Positions 54,419 through 64,000 of a stretch of DNA of 64,000 bases are shown in pieces. The first letter of the stretch is position 1. Each line of letters begins with the position of its first letter. The stretch is from Staphylotrichum longicolle. Its lineage: Eukaryota; Ascomycota; Sordariomycetes; Sordariales; Chaetomiaceae. Made by a program: the position numbers and the translations under genes. The stretch is taken from positions 1,488,001-1,552,000 of the forward strand of contig JAHCVI010000001.1 in the NCBI GenBank assembly GCA_019096155.1, written 5' to 3'. A model generated the notes under the pieces. The model searched no databases. It saw only the letters and a program-made list of their open reading frames with translations, and had not been told where the DNA came from.

Positions 54419-57053
54419 TCAAATCATGTCATCGATGGACCGCACGATCGGACTCTCGCCCTTGGTCGGGGGGCTGCGCGGGTCGCCCTCTGGACCGGCC
54501 TGCCAAACGGGTAGAACGGGTCGCGCGGGAACATGGTTTCGCGCGGCGAGAAGAGGCCCTCGCCCGGCGTGGGCGGGACCTCGACGAACTGCATCCCGAC
54601 AGCTCGGAAAACGAGTGGTGGATCGGGTTATCGGTCATGGTCTCGGCGCGCGGCGACATGAGAGCCGCGTCGTCGGGGAAGCTGGGCAGGACCGCGACGG
54701 CCCGGTCGGGGGTGGGCTCCGGCTTGGCGACGGGTTTCGGCGGCGGGGAGAGATTCAGGGACGCAAACCCCAAGGCACCCGGTTTTGAGCCGAACCTATG
54801 AGCGCCGAATCCCGGAGACGGAGGTGGCCTAAGAAATGGATTGGGGGGCGGAAATCCAGGCGACATTGGCGGTCGGGAGAGCTCAAGTGGAGCGACCCCA
54901 GGGGACGAACGCGGTCTCGATATCGGCGGGAGCGATAGCCCTAGTGGTGCGAAGCCCGGCGAAGGTGGGGGTCTCGATATCGGCGGGAGCGAGAGCCCAA
55001 GCGGGGCGAACCCGGGAGAAGGCGGGGGTCTCGATACCGGCGGGAGTGATAACCCGGCCGGCGCAAAGCTGGGAGACGGCGGAGGCCTGGAGATCGAAGG
55101 GGGCTTTGACAGCCTCACCGGAGCGGCTTCTGGCGACGGGGGGGACCTCGAGAATGAAAACGAGGCAGGAAACTCGGGCTGGGGCTGTTTCGGCGCAACC
55201 AGGGAATCGAGATTGAAGCGGCCGAATTTCCCTGGGTCCGACTCATCCTCCTTTTCCGACCACGTAAAGCTGGACGGCGCAGATGACGGGCCGGGCGAGA
55301 TCGGCTCTCCCAGGTTGGGGGTCGAGTTCCCCCGCGTGTGGATCGGACTCCTGTTGGGACTCACGCGGTTAGAGGCCGGGCTGTCCATCGGCAGCGGCGC
55401 GGTGAGGGGTTCCTTGGGAGGCGCCGCAGACACATCTGCTGACATGGTCGCCCTGTGCTTTGTGGGGCTTCGCCCCGATCGCGGTTTCAAGCCCACATTG
55501 GGCGAGAGCCTCCTCTTCGACACTCCTTTTGGAAGTCCTGCAACGAATACATCAATTTCATGTTGGGGCTGATCCAACGGCTCTTCTCTGGGCCGAGTAA
55601 TAGGCGTCGTTGACGCTGAGCTCGGGGTTCTGATACATGCCATAGGCGATGATCAGACTCGCTGATCTGCTGGCGCCTTGTTGGCAATGCACCAGCACCT
55701 TCTTCCTTCCTTTGTGCGCTTGTCGATAGTTTCGCAGAGCGTCATCAGGTCCTGTGCAATATCCGTATTATGGTCCCAGGGCATGTGGATGTATTCGGGC
55801 TCCTTTAGAGACTGGGCCTTTGGTGTTGTTGGCGTCCCGCTCGAAGCATCATCCGGGAAATACTCATACGCTGTCGCATAGCTCGCAGCCGTCGCTGCAG
55901 TCTCGGGGATCGGAGAATCCTCGTCAGGCTTCTCCTTGATCTCCGGGGTCTGCTGGCTCTTTGAGGTCGCCTGAAAAGGATTGTTCACTTCGCGCGCCAC
56001 GTTGATGACCACGTCAAAGCGAGCCGCCTCTTCGGCAGTCGGCTCCAGGTAGAGGTAGACATTGTCACCGTAGATGGCGACTGGGCCATCTGGGTAGCCC
56101 GGAGATTTCTGGTCCTCGTTGTTCTCAACCTCGTGGCAGGACTCGGTATCGAATGCGATGCGGTTCGCGATTTGCGTCCGGATTGGCGAATCCTCTTCCG
56201 CGATGGTCGAGCTCAGCCTGGGAACATCGGCAGGGCGCGATGGACGAAAGAAAGACGAGAGGCCCGATTCATTTCGCTCCATCACCGTCGGTATCGTCAT
56301 GCCCCCTACTGGGCCAAATGTCGCAGATCTCAAACCCGACAGCATCTGGGGCGTCGACGCCGAGTGTTTCAGGGCGCGACGCTGCAGGATGGGGGCGACG
56401 CTGGGCGAGCTGGGAACCTCGAGTGTCGTGCGTGTAATGAGATCTGAAGAGTTCGTCTTGAGACTGAGCTGGCTGGGTTTGCGCTTCATGGGAGCGATTG
56501 TGGGTTTGATAAAAGAGGGTGAGGAGGGCTCAGACAACAATGACGAGGAGCCGGAGCTGGAAGGCGGCTGAATCGAGAGACCCTTCATGTTCTTGAGTCG
56601 CCTGGGGACTGGCGAGGTCATGGGCCGATCCTGGTTCGGGTCGGAAATGGTCAGGCGAGCCATGCTGGACAAGCCGCTGAATGGGGCGGGTGCAAAACTT
56701 GGAAGGTGAGCGAGATTGACTGGAGAGTCGGGGGACGAGGAAGGAGAGGGATCGGAGAGGTCCGAGCAGTCTGTGATTGACACTGTCGTTGTCGGAGAGG
56801 AGTCGGCCGACTCGGTCGTTTGTGTTGACGTGCTGTCATTGTGCCTGTGGGCAGATTCGGACGACAAGGCACCGGGCCTTGCCCCCGGCTGCGAGTCCCC
56901 CGGCGTTTTTGCGTCTCTCAAGACCAAGCTGTGGTCAACAATCGTGATTGGGTTCGACTGGTCCATGTCGGCGATTCCGCTGTCTACTTGGTAGACAGAC
57001 ATGATCGAGGGTATTTGGTCCTCGAACAACCGTCGTGCCACAGCAGAAGGCAT
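54419..57053 (-). CDS. MSG5-like dual-specificity protein phosphatase, five frame breaks
   Basis: Fungal MAP-kinase phosphatase type; Msg5 inactivates cell-wall-integrity and pheromone MAPKs in yeast (family knowledge). The ATG at 57053 starts MPSAVARRLFEDQIPSIMSV. A long Ser/Pro-rich regulatory region leads to YGDNVYLYLEPTAEEAARFD, VVINVAREVNNPF and EPEYIHMPWDHNTDIAQDL. After a break near 55708 comes the catalytic signature VLVHCQQGASRSASLIIAYG (HCx5R kept). After breaks near 55588 and 55523 come SRWISPNMKLMYSLQDFQKE and the C-terminal region SKRRLSPNVGLKPRSGRSPT. Breaks near 54595 and 54488 restore MQFVEVPPTPGEGLFSPRET and SPPTKGESPIVRSIDDMI, with the stop at 54419. All five fit single-base losses. 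About 880 aa. The C-terminal region carries a proline-rich repeat array. Confidence 0.8.
54860..55110 (-). repeat. Coding minisatellite, about 54-bp units (ISRPPPSPGFAPLGLSLPP)
   Basis: Within the MSG5-like gene. Four to five tandem copies of an 18-19 residue unit, ISRPPPSPGFAPLGLSLPP, two nearly identical, with diverged copies on both sides. Each unit holds a PPSPGF site. Confidence 0.85.
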
Positions 57054-60000
57054 ATTCGGCGGCTCTGGCAGAGCAACAGCGGGCGTGGCTTTCTGGCTCA
57101 CAAGACGCTCCTGGTCTGGCCTCCTTGCACTTCAATCGGGCCACTGCCACAATTCGTCCGTCGCGAGGCCGGCCACCTGGTCTCTGGCCTCCCCACCGTC
57201 TGATAGCCGCCGAGGGGCAACAAGTCGGGGCGAAGTTCCGCAGGCAGAGCAGGAACTCCTCTGGTAAATGTGCTAGAAGCAAAGCAGGGGCCAAGCGGGG
57301 ACAGCACTGCTGAATCCTTGCCGTGCACCCTCGATCAATGCTTTGAGCAGCGACGAAGAAGAAGAAAGAGAATAAATCCACCACTATCCCACACAGCTCC
57401 TGCCGGCCAGATGTGTTTGTCCCAATCGAATGGCGCGATGACAACGAGAATCGGTCAATAAACAACGGGCGGGGAGCCTAGGTCGGTTGTTGTAAACCTG
57501 GCGGGGGCTGAGGCTGGTCACAGTGGACGGCGGTGCGTGGAGAGACTGCGGCGCAGCCGAGCGGGGGATCCAGAGGGTTGGACCGGAGGATCAACAAAAT
57601 AAGGAGTGGAATGGTAAGCGGCCGGTGACCAAGAGGCGTGGGCGTCAACACATGGTCTGGTCGTCTGGACAAAAAGCGACGACGATCGGGGTGGTTGTGG
57701 ATGTGGATGCGGATGCGGTTGTGGTCGAGAGCGTGTGCACCTCAGGCTTGGATCCTGAATTGGCGGGTCGTAGGCGAGCAGCGGGGTCCCCTTTGTCTCG
57801 ACAGCCCGAGTCTCTGCTTCTCGGCCAATGCCACGGTCCCGTCTCTTTCGATATTGATGCTGGCGAGGGAAGAGGGTGGGAAGAGGGAATCAAAGGTGGG
57901 AGGGGAAGAAAGTGAAAGAAGAGAATTGGCCGACTGGGAAGTGCAAGGATGGGCGCGAATCCAAGGACCAAGGACGGGGATGCCGCAGGTGGCAGTGGCA
58001 GAGCAAGAGAGGCAGAAACCTGAAGCGCTGAAGGGGTGCAGCCTTCCAGGCCCAGAAGTGGGCAAAATTGGGGGACGGGCGGAGGCAGCACGGAGCCTGG
58101 GCAGGCAGAGCAGCCCACAGACAACCTGCAGAGTGCTGCGTCGAGCACCCCTGGCTTGGTGCGCAGCGGCATGGGGGCCCCTCGGGAGAGGGAACCACTG
58201 GTTTGCGGCCAGCTCGCCCTCTGTCTGGCTCCTTGCAGGGGGTTCTGGTTGGGTTGTGGGCCGCGGGGACTGCCGCGAGCCAATGGCAAGCTGTGCTGCC
58301 GCCCCCCACTTCCTGGTGCAGAACACCGGCGGCTAGCGGCCTCTGCGACTGCTTGCTTTCAAACAATCCAAGCTAAAAATAGCCCGTGCGACCCATGAAT
58401 CAAAATTGAACGGCACTCCTGATTGGGAGGGCGGCCCAGCTCGACAGCTCACTCGGCCAATCAACCAGAGACTCTCTTGGACCAGGCCTTTGCCTCTCCC
58501 CGCTCCTTGAGTCCTTTGCTGGATCCTTCAAATCAGGAACCGGAAAAGGCAACTCGGGAAGAAGCGACAGAAACCCATCTGTTTTCTTCGATGATGGTAC
58601 TGTGCACACTACAGTGCTCGCCCACGACCGACCTGGGGTTGTTGGCATTACATGCAAAGACAGATTCACCAGGGAACGTGGTCACTGACTCAACCAGCGC
58701 CAGGGATATCCTCGATCCACTGAGCTATTGTTAGCGACGGAAGATGAGGCTGCTTGGGTGGCAGGGTTGGTTGCGCCCTGGCAATAAACTTCCACGCAAG
58801 TCACTTGACTCGCGTGAGGCTGTCGTCAATTGGGCGCTTATGCCAGATCTGTCAGATCTGGGAGCAGACCTCGAATCAAGGCCAGCCAGCCGCTCAATCG
58901 GAGAAGAGGCCGAAGACTGTGGCCGGCGCTCCAGCCTTGCCACTCTCCGACATCCGGGCCGCTCCAAAGCACACATACAAGACCGTATCGCTCGTCTTGA
59001 CGGTCGTCTGATTGTTCGCGGTAGCGTCCCCGCGTCTTCCACAGTTCCTGACAGCCAAGCCGTGCCGCACGGCTCCAAGAGATGAACCGGGAAGGTAGAC
59101 ATGCAGAATGCTTTGCGGGATTGTTTACACCCCGTCTGGCATTCAGGCTGCTACATCGACACTGCGATACCAACACTTCGATGCCGCCTCGGCCCAACAC
59201 GACATTTGGGCTGCTCGTGTTGAAGTCGCCGTGTCGTCTGACCGGACCCTTTCATGGCGCTTTCTTCTCGGGAATTGGCACCTGTCCAACTGCTCTCCGT
59301 CTGCTTCCAATGCATGCGCATGCTAAGTCTTCAAACAATGCTATTCTTGGACCGAGATTTGTTTTGGTTATATTTAACATCCGCTGTTGCTTTTCTGCCG
59401 TCTTACCTGCGATGCGCTTGTTGTGATCAGGGAGTGGTGGGGCACGTGTGCCCAAGACGCATGGCTCTCCAGTTTTCGACGACTCTCCAGTGCAATTGGA
59501 CGACCAAAATCTGAAACGAACGAGGGTTCGCGAAGTGGAGCACGGGGTGGTGCTTGGCACGCGCCTTGTCATCACTGGGAAAATCTCGCTTGTTTTGGCG
59601 GTGGGGTCCCAGTCGGTTACGATTGCCAGAGAATTGCCGTCGCACCCACCACGAAAAGCGAGCTCCCATTCAACGTCGGCAGGGCATGCCAAGAGCAGAG
59701 CCGCAGACCAAGTGGCAACCCATAAAAGTCAGGACCACTTCCCTTCGTCACCAGTTGCAACCCCTGAAACCCTGAATCTCGTGAACCCACTTGCACGACG
59801 ATCGCGCTGCGAAAACGGCACCACGCTCCCCGGGGCTGCAAGCAGAAGGATGTTCGCCGATGCTTTGACATCGCCACATTCTATCATCTCGCTGTCAACC
59901 CGGCTTGGCACATGGCATAACGTTATCAGGACGGTCCAAGTTTGGCCGAATGGTGTTTTGGCAAGCTCGGTCTGCCCTTGTCACGAGCCGCCTTGCATGA

Positions 60001-62824
60001 GACCTGAGAGGGTCCTCTGCTTACGTCTTAAAGCCGTACTCCCAAGATGGGAGCCCGCTCTTCTACCTCTGACTCCCGTCGAGCAGCAGGAGCCTGTCTT
60101 CCTCGCAACAGCGAATATGCAGCACAACACGCCTCGACAGCAACGCGACTGCGAAAAGCGAGCAAGGAATGCGTCGCAGACTGGTGGAGCTGCATCACGA
60201 GACGGAGTCGAGAACGCTGAAACCCGCCAACCTTAGGACGACGCCCCTTTTTCGGTGTGTTTGTTTTGCGCCACGGTTGACCATCTCAGAAGATTTGCGA
60301 AACTCTTCCCTGTGTCATCTGCTCACCTCGTCTTCACCGATCATCGCTGCCGTGGCATATCCTCTGCTCACTCATCCCGGACGGTCTTTCCGTAAGAACG
60401 ACGCCTCGCTGGAGGCGGTGAGGACACATGACGTCTCACAAGCCTCGACAGCGATGGAGAGAGTTGGGAGTTCCTGATGCTGAAACCGGAGATCTGTGAC
60501 AATGCCGCTGATTTCAGTCTGTGCTTGTTGCTCTCAGATGTTGTCTCATTTTTCTCAGTGTCCGATACCTGGATCGCTGAATTCCACGCTGACGTCCTTT
60601 GGCGAAAGTTATCTGTAAGCCCGACTTCGTCTCTCGGTCACCTCGGGGCACCGCAGGAGATATATACTCTTTAAGCCGACGACGCTGATGGTGGTCTTGA
60701 CCGTGATACTCGAGAGCAGCAGCTACCCGTCTCGCTTGCCGCAGCGTCTCTCTCAAGTCACGCAAGAAGCTCGGGGCTTCTACCACAAAACGCCCACTTT
60801 GCGCCCTGCTCGATGCAATAACTCCGAAGCCTCTGTTCGCCTGTCAAAAATGCAAGTCGAGACACTCTCTCGTCGATCGGCTCCAGCGAGGGGGACACGC
60901 AAGAAGCCATGGCTGCCGTCTTGTCGCGATAACCGACGCAATGGGAGCCAGCACCACCAGACTGTGTAAAGTTCTTGAACAACTGTTTTGTGCACTGGTG
61001 GACGCTGAGACCTGTGTTCTCTGCAAGCCCCTGAGTCTTGCACCTGGATACTGTGTATTCTCTCTGCAAGTCAGGCTTCCATGTGCCTCGCTGCACGTCG
61101 TCGGGATTGTGTGCTGCTCGACATCGGTCAATAAAAATAGGGGCTCCCACCCACCACGAATGCCTTCACCATCTCTTGACCCACCTCGACGTCTCGAAGC
61201 CTCGCCTGTGTTGCTTCTTTCTGGCCCCGATGCATGTGCGCATCGCACTCCATGTCCCAGATGGACAGAAGGATTTGATTCGCCAATTGCTCTCGTCGAG
61301 ACCAGGATCGGTCCAGCACCCCGGTCGGTGAGGCCCCGGCGCTGTCTTCCCAGCCCCCTCACCATGCCCGGCGTTCCTTGACCCCAGACCGGGGCTGACC
61401 GCAGCAGCCAGTCCTGCGACTCCCCCATCCCGTCACAAACAGGGTTTGCACGCAGGGTCTGTCACGTAGCGAAATAAAAGAAAGAAAAGGAATCCACGGC
61501 CAGGCCTGCTAGCACCGCGCCCGGCGTTTTCCATGTTCCGTCATCGACGTCTGTCGGCTCTGGACAATCCCTCAGATGGATAAGCCGCGCCGCCTCCTTG
61601 CTGCATGCAGAGAGCGCTTTGAGGAGGAGGTGCGGGAGCAGGATTGCGGGGCGTGATGCCACCTCAGGGCACTTTTGGTCTCCGTGCTGCCCGGGTTGCG
61701 CTTTGGCCTCGGAAGAGAGTAACATGTCTCTTGAATCCCGTCGACACGGTCGGTATTAGTTCCATTGCGACCATGTCAGTAAAAAAAATCAAACCTTTTG
61801 ACAAGAGAGCCGTGCTGTGTGCCAAAGACCAAGTGCTGCTGGAACTGAGTGCTGCTGCAACTGAATGATGCCCAAAAGAGGGAACCGGAAGTTCAACGAC
61901 AAAGAACCAGACGTTTCCTGCCTAGCGCACATTTAAACGGTCCTCGGTAAGAGGCATGGTATTCCAGTAATCCATAACGATAAAATCTGTATACCGTACG
62001 GAGTACCAGTGCCAGTGCTGCGTGTTCACTGCGCTCGTGGGAGACACCTGTGGCGTGTTTGCGCCAGTCAACATCGTGTCGATTCGGGTCCGTGTTTGCG
62101 GTGGCTTCTCTGTTGCATCGTATGTACAGGAACACTAGAATGGGTCTGTTGTGCAAACCGGAGACTGACGGCCGTCATCCACGAGTTGGACTCTGATTTG
62201 CGTCTGTGGGTCCGCTATTCTGGCTTCGTGCGGTGGCCGTACCTGGTAATTTTACCATTGACCCATTGGGCCCAGGGGTTCACGGACCATCCCATCGTCC
62301 ACACATTCAAGCGTCTCCCACGAAAGGCACCGGATCGCACGGTTTCTCCCCGCCTTCACAACACTGCGCTGTGTTCTGTCATACGACTCGGACGTCAGCT
62401 TTGCTTGATCACTCGCCTCCAAAGTGGCCTGCTCAGGATATCGTGCTCGCTGTTTTTGCTCACTTGCTCACTTGCTCACTGCTCTGATACATCTGCTCTC
62501 TCGTCTGCCATCCCGTCCCGTCTCTCAGACCGCCTGTCACACTGGCTGCCCACTCACAACGCGCCCAACGCTCAACAGTCGGCTCTTGGACATTGACACG
62601 CGCAGTCAGGCATCGGTGCCGATGCAGCTTCTCAACAATACGACCAATGCACCCAGTTCCCCATACTTGACACCTCTTGACAACCATCTCCTTCCCGAGA
62701 CACGAGGCCCGAAACTCGGTTCAAGACCAGATTTGGCACGCATTTCGACGCGGAAACGAAGGATTGAAACAGGGTGTGCGCGGTTGTGGAGCCGAGAAGC
62801 ACAGGGCACCTCGCACCCAAAAAC
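57054..62824. other. 5.8-kb gene-free interval between divergent phosphatase and right-edge gene
   Basis: The longest interval without a supported gene. Frames up to 262 codons (59448-60236, plus) are open, but I see no domain, splice pattern or family resemblance on either strand. It contains the near-perfect palindrome at 58843-58861. Confidence 0.45.
58843..58861. promoter_or_regulatory. 9+1+9 inverted repeat CCAGATCTG-T-CAGATCTGG
   Basis: Exact 9-bp arms around a single T in non-coding sequence. The form suits binding by a dimeric regulator, but no factor or regulated gene is known to me; it could be chance. Confidence 0.3.
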
Positions 62825-64000
62825 ATGACATCGACCACCTTTGCAGCCCGTTCTGGGGACACCAGCGCCCAACCTCAGTCTCCCGAGGCGCATTACACCA
62901 GGGGCTCCAGCAGCAGCATCAACAACAACAAAAATAACGACAACAACGATAACCCGTCGTACAGCAGCGACAACGTCATTCTGCACGCGCATCGCCAGAA
63001 CCACAACTCGTCCAAGCTCCCGGCTTTTCGGTTTGCGGACCTGCGGAAAGATCGCATCTCGCTGCCCTCGCTGCAACAGCCAACCCCACTCGCGCCGGTC
63101 GTCGTTTGCGACACAGCCGATCCTCGTCGCGAAGCACAGAGCGCCCTCCACCACTACCGCAGTGCGCAGACCCTCCCAGACAGGGCAGCTTCCTTCGAAA
63201 CAAAGCAGACTGGCGGCGCCACGAGAACTCGCTCCCTCAAGTTCGTTCTGCCCTCGACGAAAACTGCCGCCCCCGGGTCGTCCCCAGCATCCAAGCGTCC
63301 AGCGTCATTTCCGACGAACGACGCGCCGGGGACCCGGTCGTCAGCCGAATCCGTTGTCACGCCCGTAATCAAGCGTCGCCTGACAGAGAGCGCGGTCAAG
63401 GAGTCGGCGCAAGGCCAGCGGGAATTGCTATTCCCTAGGACCGCCGAGAGCTCGCGCCCCCCTGTCTCGTCCAACAAAACACTCACCACTGCGAGCACCA
63501 CCAACGCTGCCAGCACCTCGGGTGGGCGCGCCGTAATTCCTCCCATTCGGGCTTTCCGGTCTTCACGCAAGAGCGCCGCGCCCGACATGCCCGCCCGGCG
63601 CTCGTTTGAGGATTCGCGCAAGGAAGAAAGCGTGGGCGCCAACCAGCGTGACCGCGCCTTCCATGCCCTCGAAGGTCGCCGAGACGACGAATTTTCGCAT
63701 CCCACGCCGTCCGAGTCTGGCGAGATGACGACAACGACTGATAATGACAACACAGCCGACATCTTCATGAAGATTGCTCGCGAGGACCCGGCGCAGCGCG
63801 TGTCGGAAAAACAGCCCGCTGCCCCGGAGCCGGTTGCTATTGTGAGTTCTTTACGACCTGGCCGGGTGATGCCATGCTCGGCCGCTGACCTTTTTACAGT
63901 CGCGGATTGTTCGGACCTCCCACCGGCGGCCTCTTTCGGCGGCCATTCCTGCCCATGATGTTCCTTCGCCACCCCACCTCTCGCGTCGCCTTTCCGACCA
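62825..64000 (+). CDS. Unrecognised Ser/Arg-rich protein, cut by right edge
   Basis: Partial gene. I do not recognise a named family. The ATG at 62825 begins MTSTTFAARSGDTSAQPQSP. The region has an Asn/Ser run (INNNKNNDNNDN), a short conserved-looking phrase LPAFRFADLRKDRISLPSLQ, then several basic Ser/Pro-rich segments (SLKFVLPSTK, VVTPVIKRRLTES, IPPIRAFRSSRKSAAPDMPA) and TADIFMKIAREDPAQRVSEK. An intron at 63842-63899 (GTGAGT...CAG) joins in frame to SRIVRTSHRRPLSAAIPAHD, and the coding frame is still open at the window end. The composition suggests a largely disordered, possibly nuclear or membrane-anchored regulatory protein, but nothing visible decides this. No frame breaks seen in the part present. 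Confidence 0.68.

Noticed and set aside
59448..60236. 262-codon plus-strand open frame
   Set aside because: No recognisable motif or splice structure; similar-length frames overlap on both strands.
1..64000. Transposons, RIP-type AT-rich islands, CRISPR arrays
   Set aside because: No reverse transcriptase, transposase, terminal repeats, AT-rich block or spaced direct-repeat array is visible anywhere in the window.

Overview
The window reads as nuclear DNA of a filamentous ascomycete, most likely Sordariomycetes and possibly Chaetomiaceae (the family placement is inference). Coding regions are GC-rich. Introns are short (about 46-140 nt) with GT...YAG ends and CTAAC/CTGAC-type branch sites. 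The gene content (HET domain, DUF6594, BNI4-like, GH16 and CE5 secreted enzymes, a PAS kinase) is typical of that group. I see no transposon, rRNA, tRNA or CRISPR array. No virus-like or toxin gene was recognised.

Layout. 1-7 kb: a YPP1/TTC7-like gene (minus, running off the left edge), RIX1 (plus) and a WW-domain gene (minus). 8.5-17.3 kb: a GPI-type GH16 protein (plus), then on the minus strand a metallophosphoesterase, a remnant-like DUF6594 membrane protein, an SRPK-like kinase with a presequence-like N-terminus, and tRNA-dihydrouridine synthase DUS1. 19.6-22.2 kb: a BNI4-like septum/cell-wall scaffold (minus). 22.2-27.7 kb: no gene seen. 27.7-30.4 kb: two secreted proteins in tandem (minus), one with a galactose-binding-like domain and one CE5 esterase. 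32-34 kb: a HET-domain gene (plus). 35.3-39 kb: a PAS-domain kinase (minus). 43.4-45.7 kb: an F-box/LRR protein (plus). 49.2-53.5 kb: a triple-KH RNA-binding protein and the ER nucleotide-sugar transporter HUT1 (both plus). 54.4-57.1 kb: an MSG5-like dual-specificity phosphatase (minus). From 62.8 kb: an unrecognised gene cut by the right edge.

Functional threads: cell surface and septum (YPP1, BNI4, GH16, CE5), signalling (SRPK-like kinase, PAS kinase, MSG5-like phosphatase, F-box protein), and RNA/ribosome work (RIX1, DUS1, KH protein). Nothing indicates a co-regulated biosynthetic cluster.

The main caution is that eight conserved genes contain about 25 single-base frame breaks, mostly one-base losses in G/C runs, while ten neighbouring genes are clean. 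I read this as uncorrected sequence error rather than decay. The coordinates of those genes are therefore conceptual spans, not uninterrupted reading frames. I found no convincing previously undescribed system. The best leads are the presequence-bearing SRPK-like kinase, the HET protein with an N-terminal CxxC pair, and the proline-rich minisatellite in the phosphatase.
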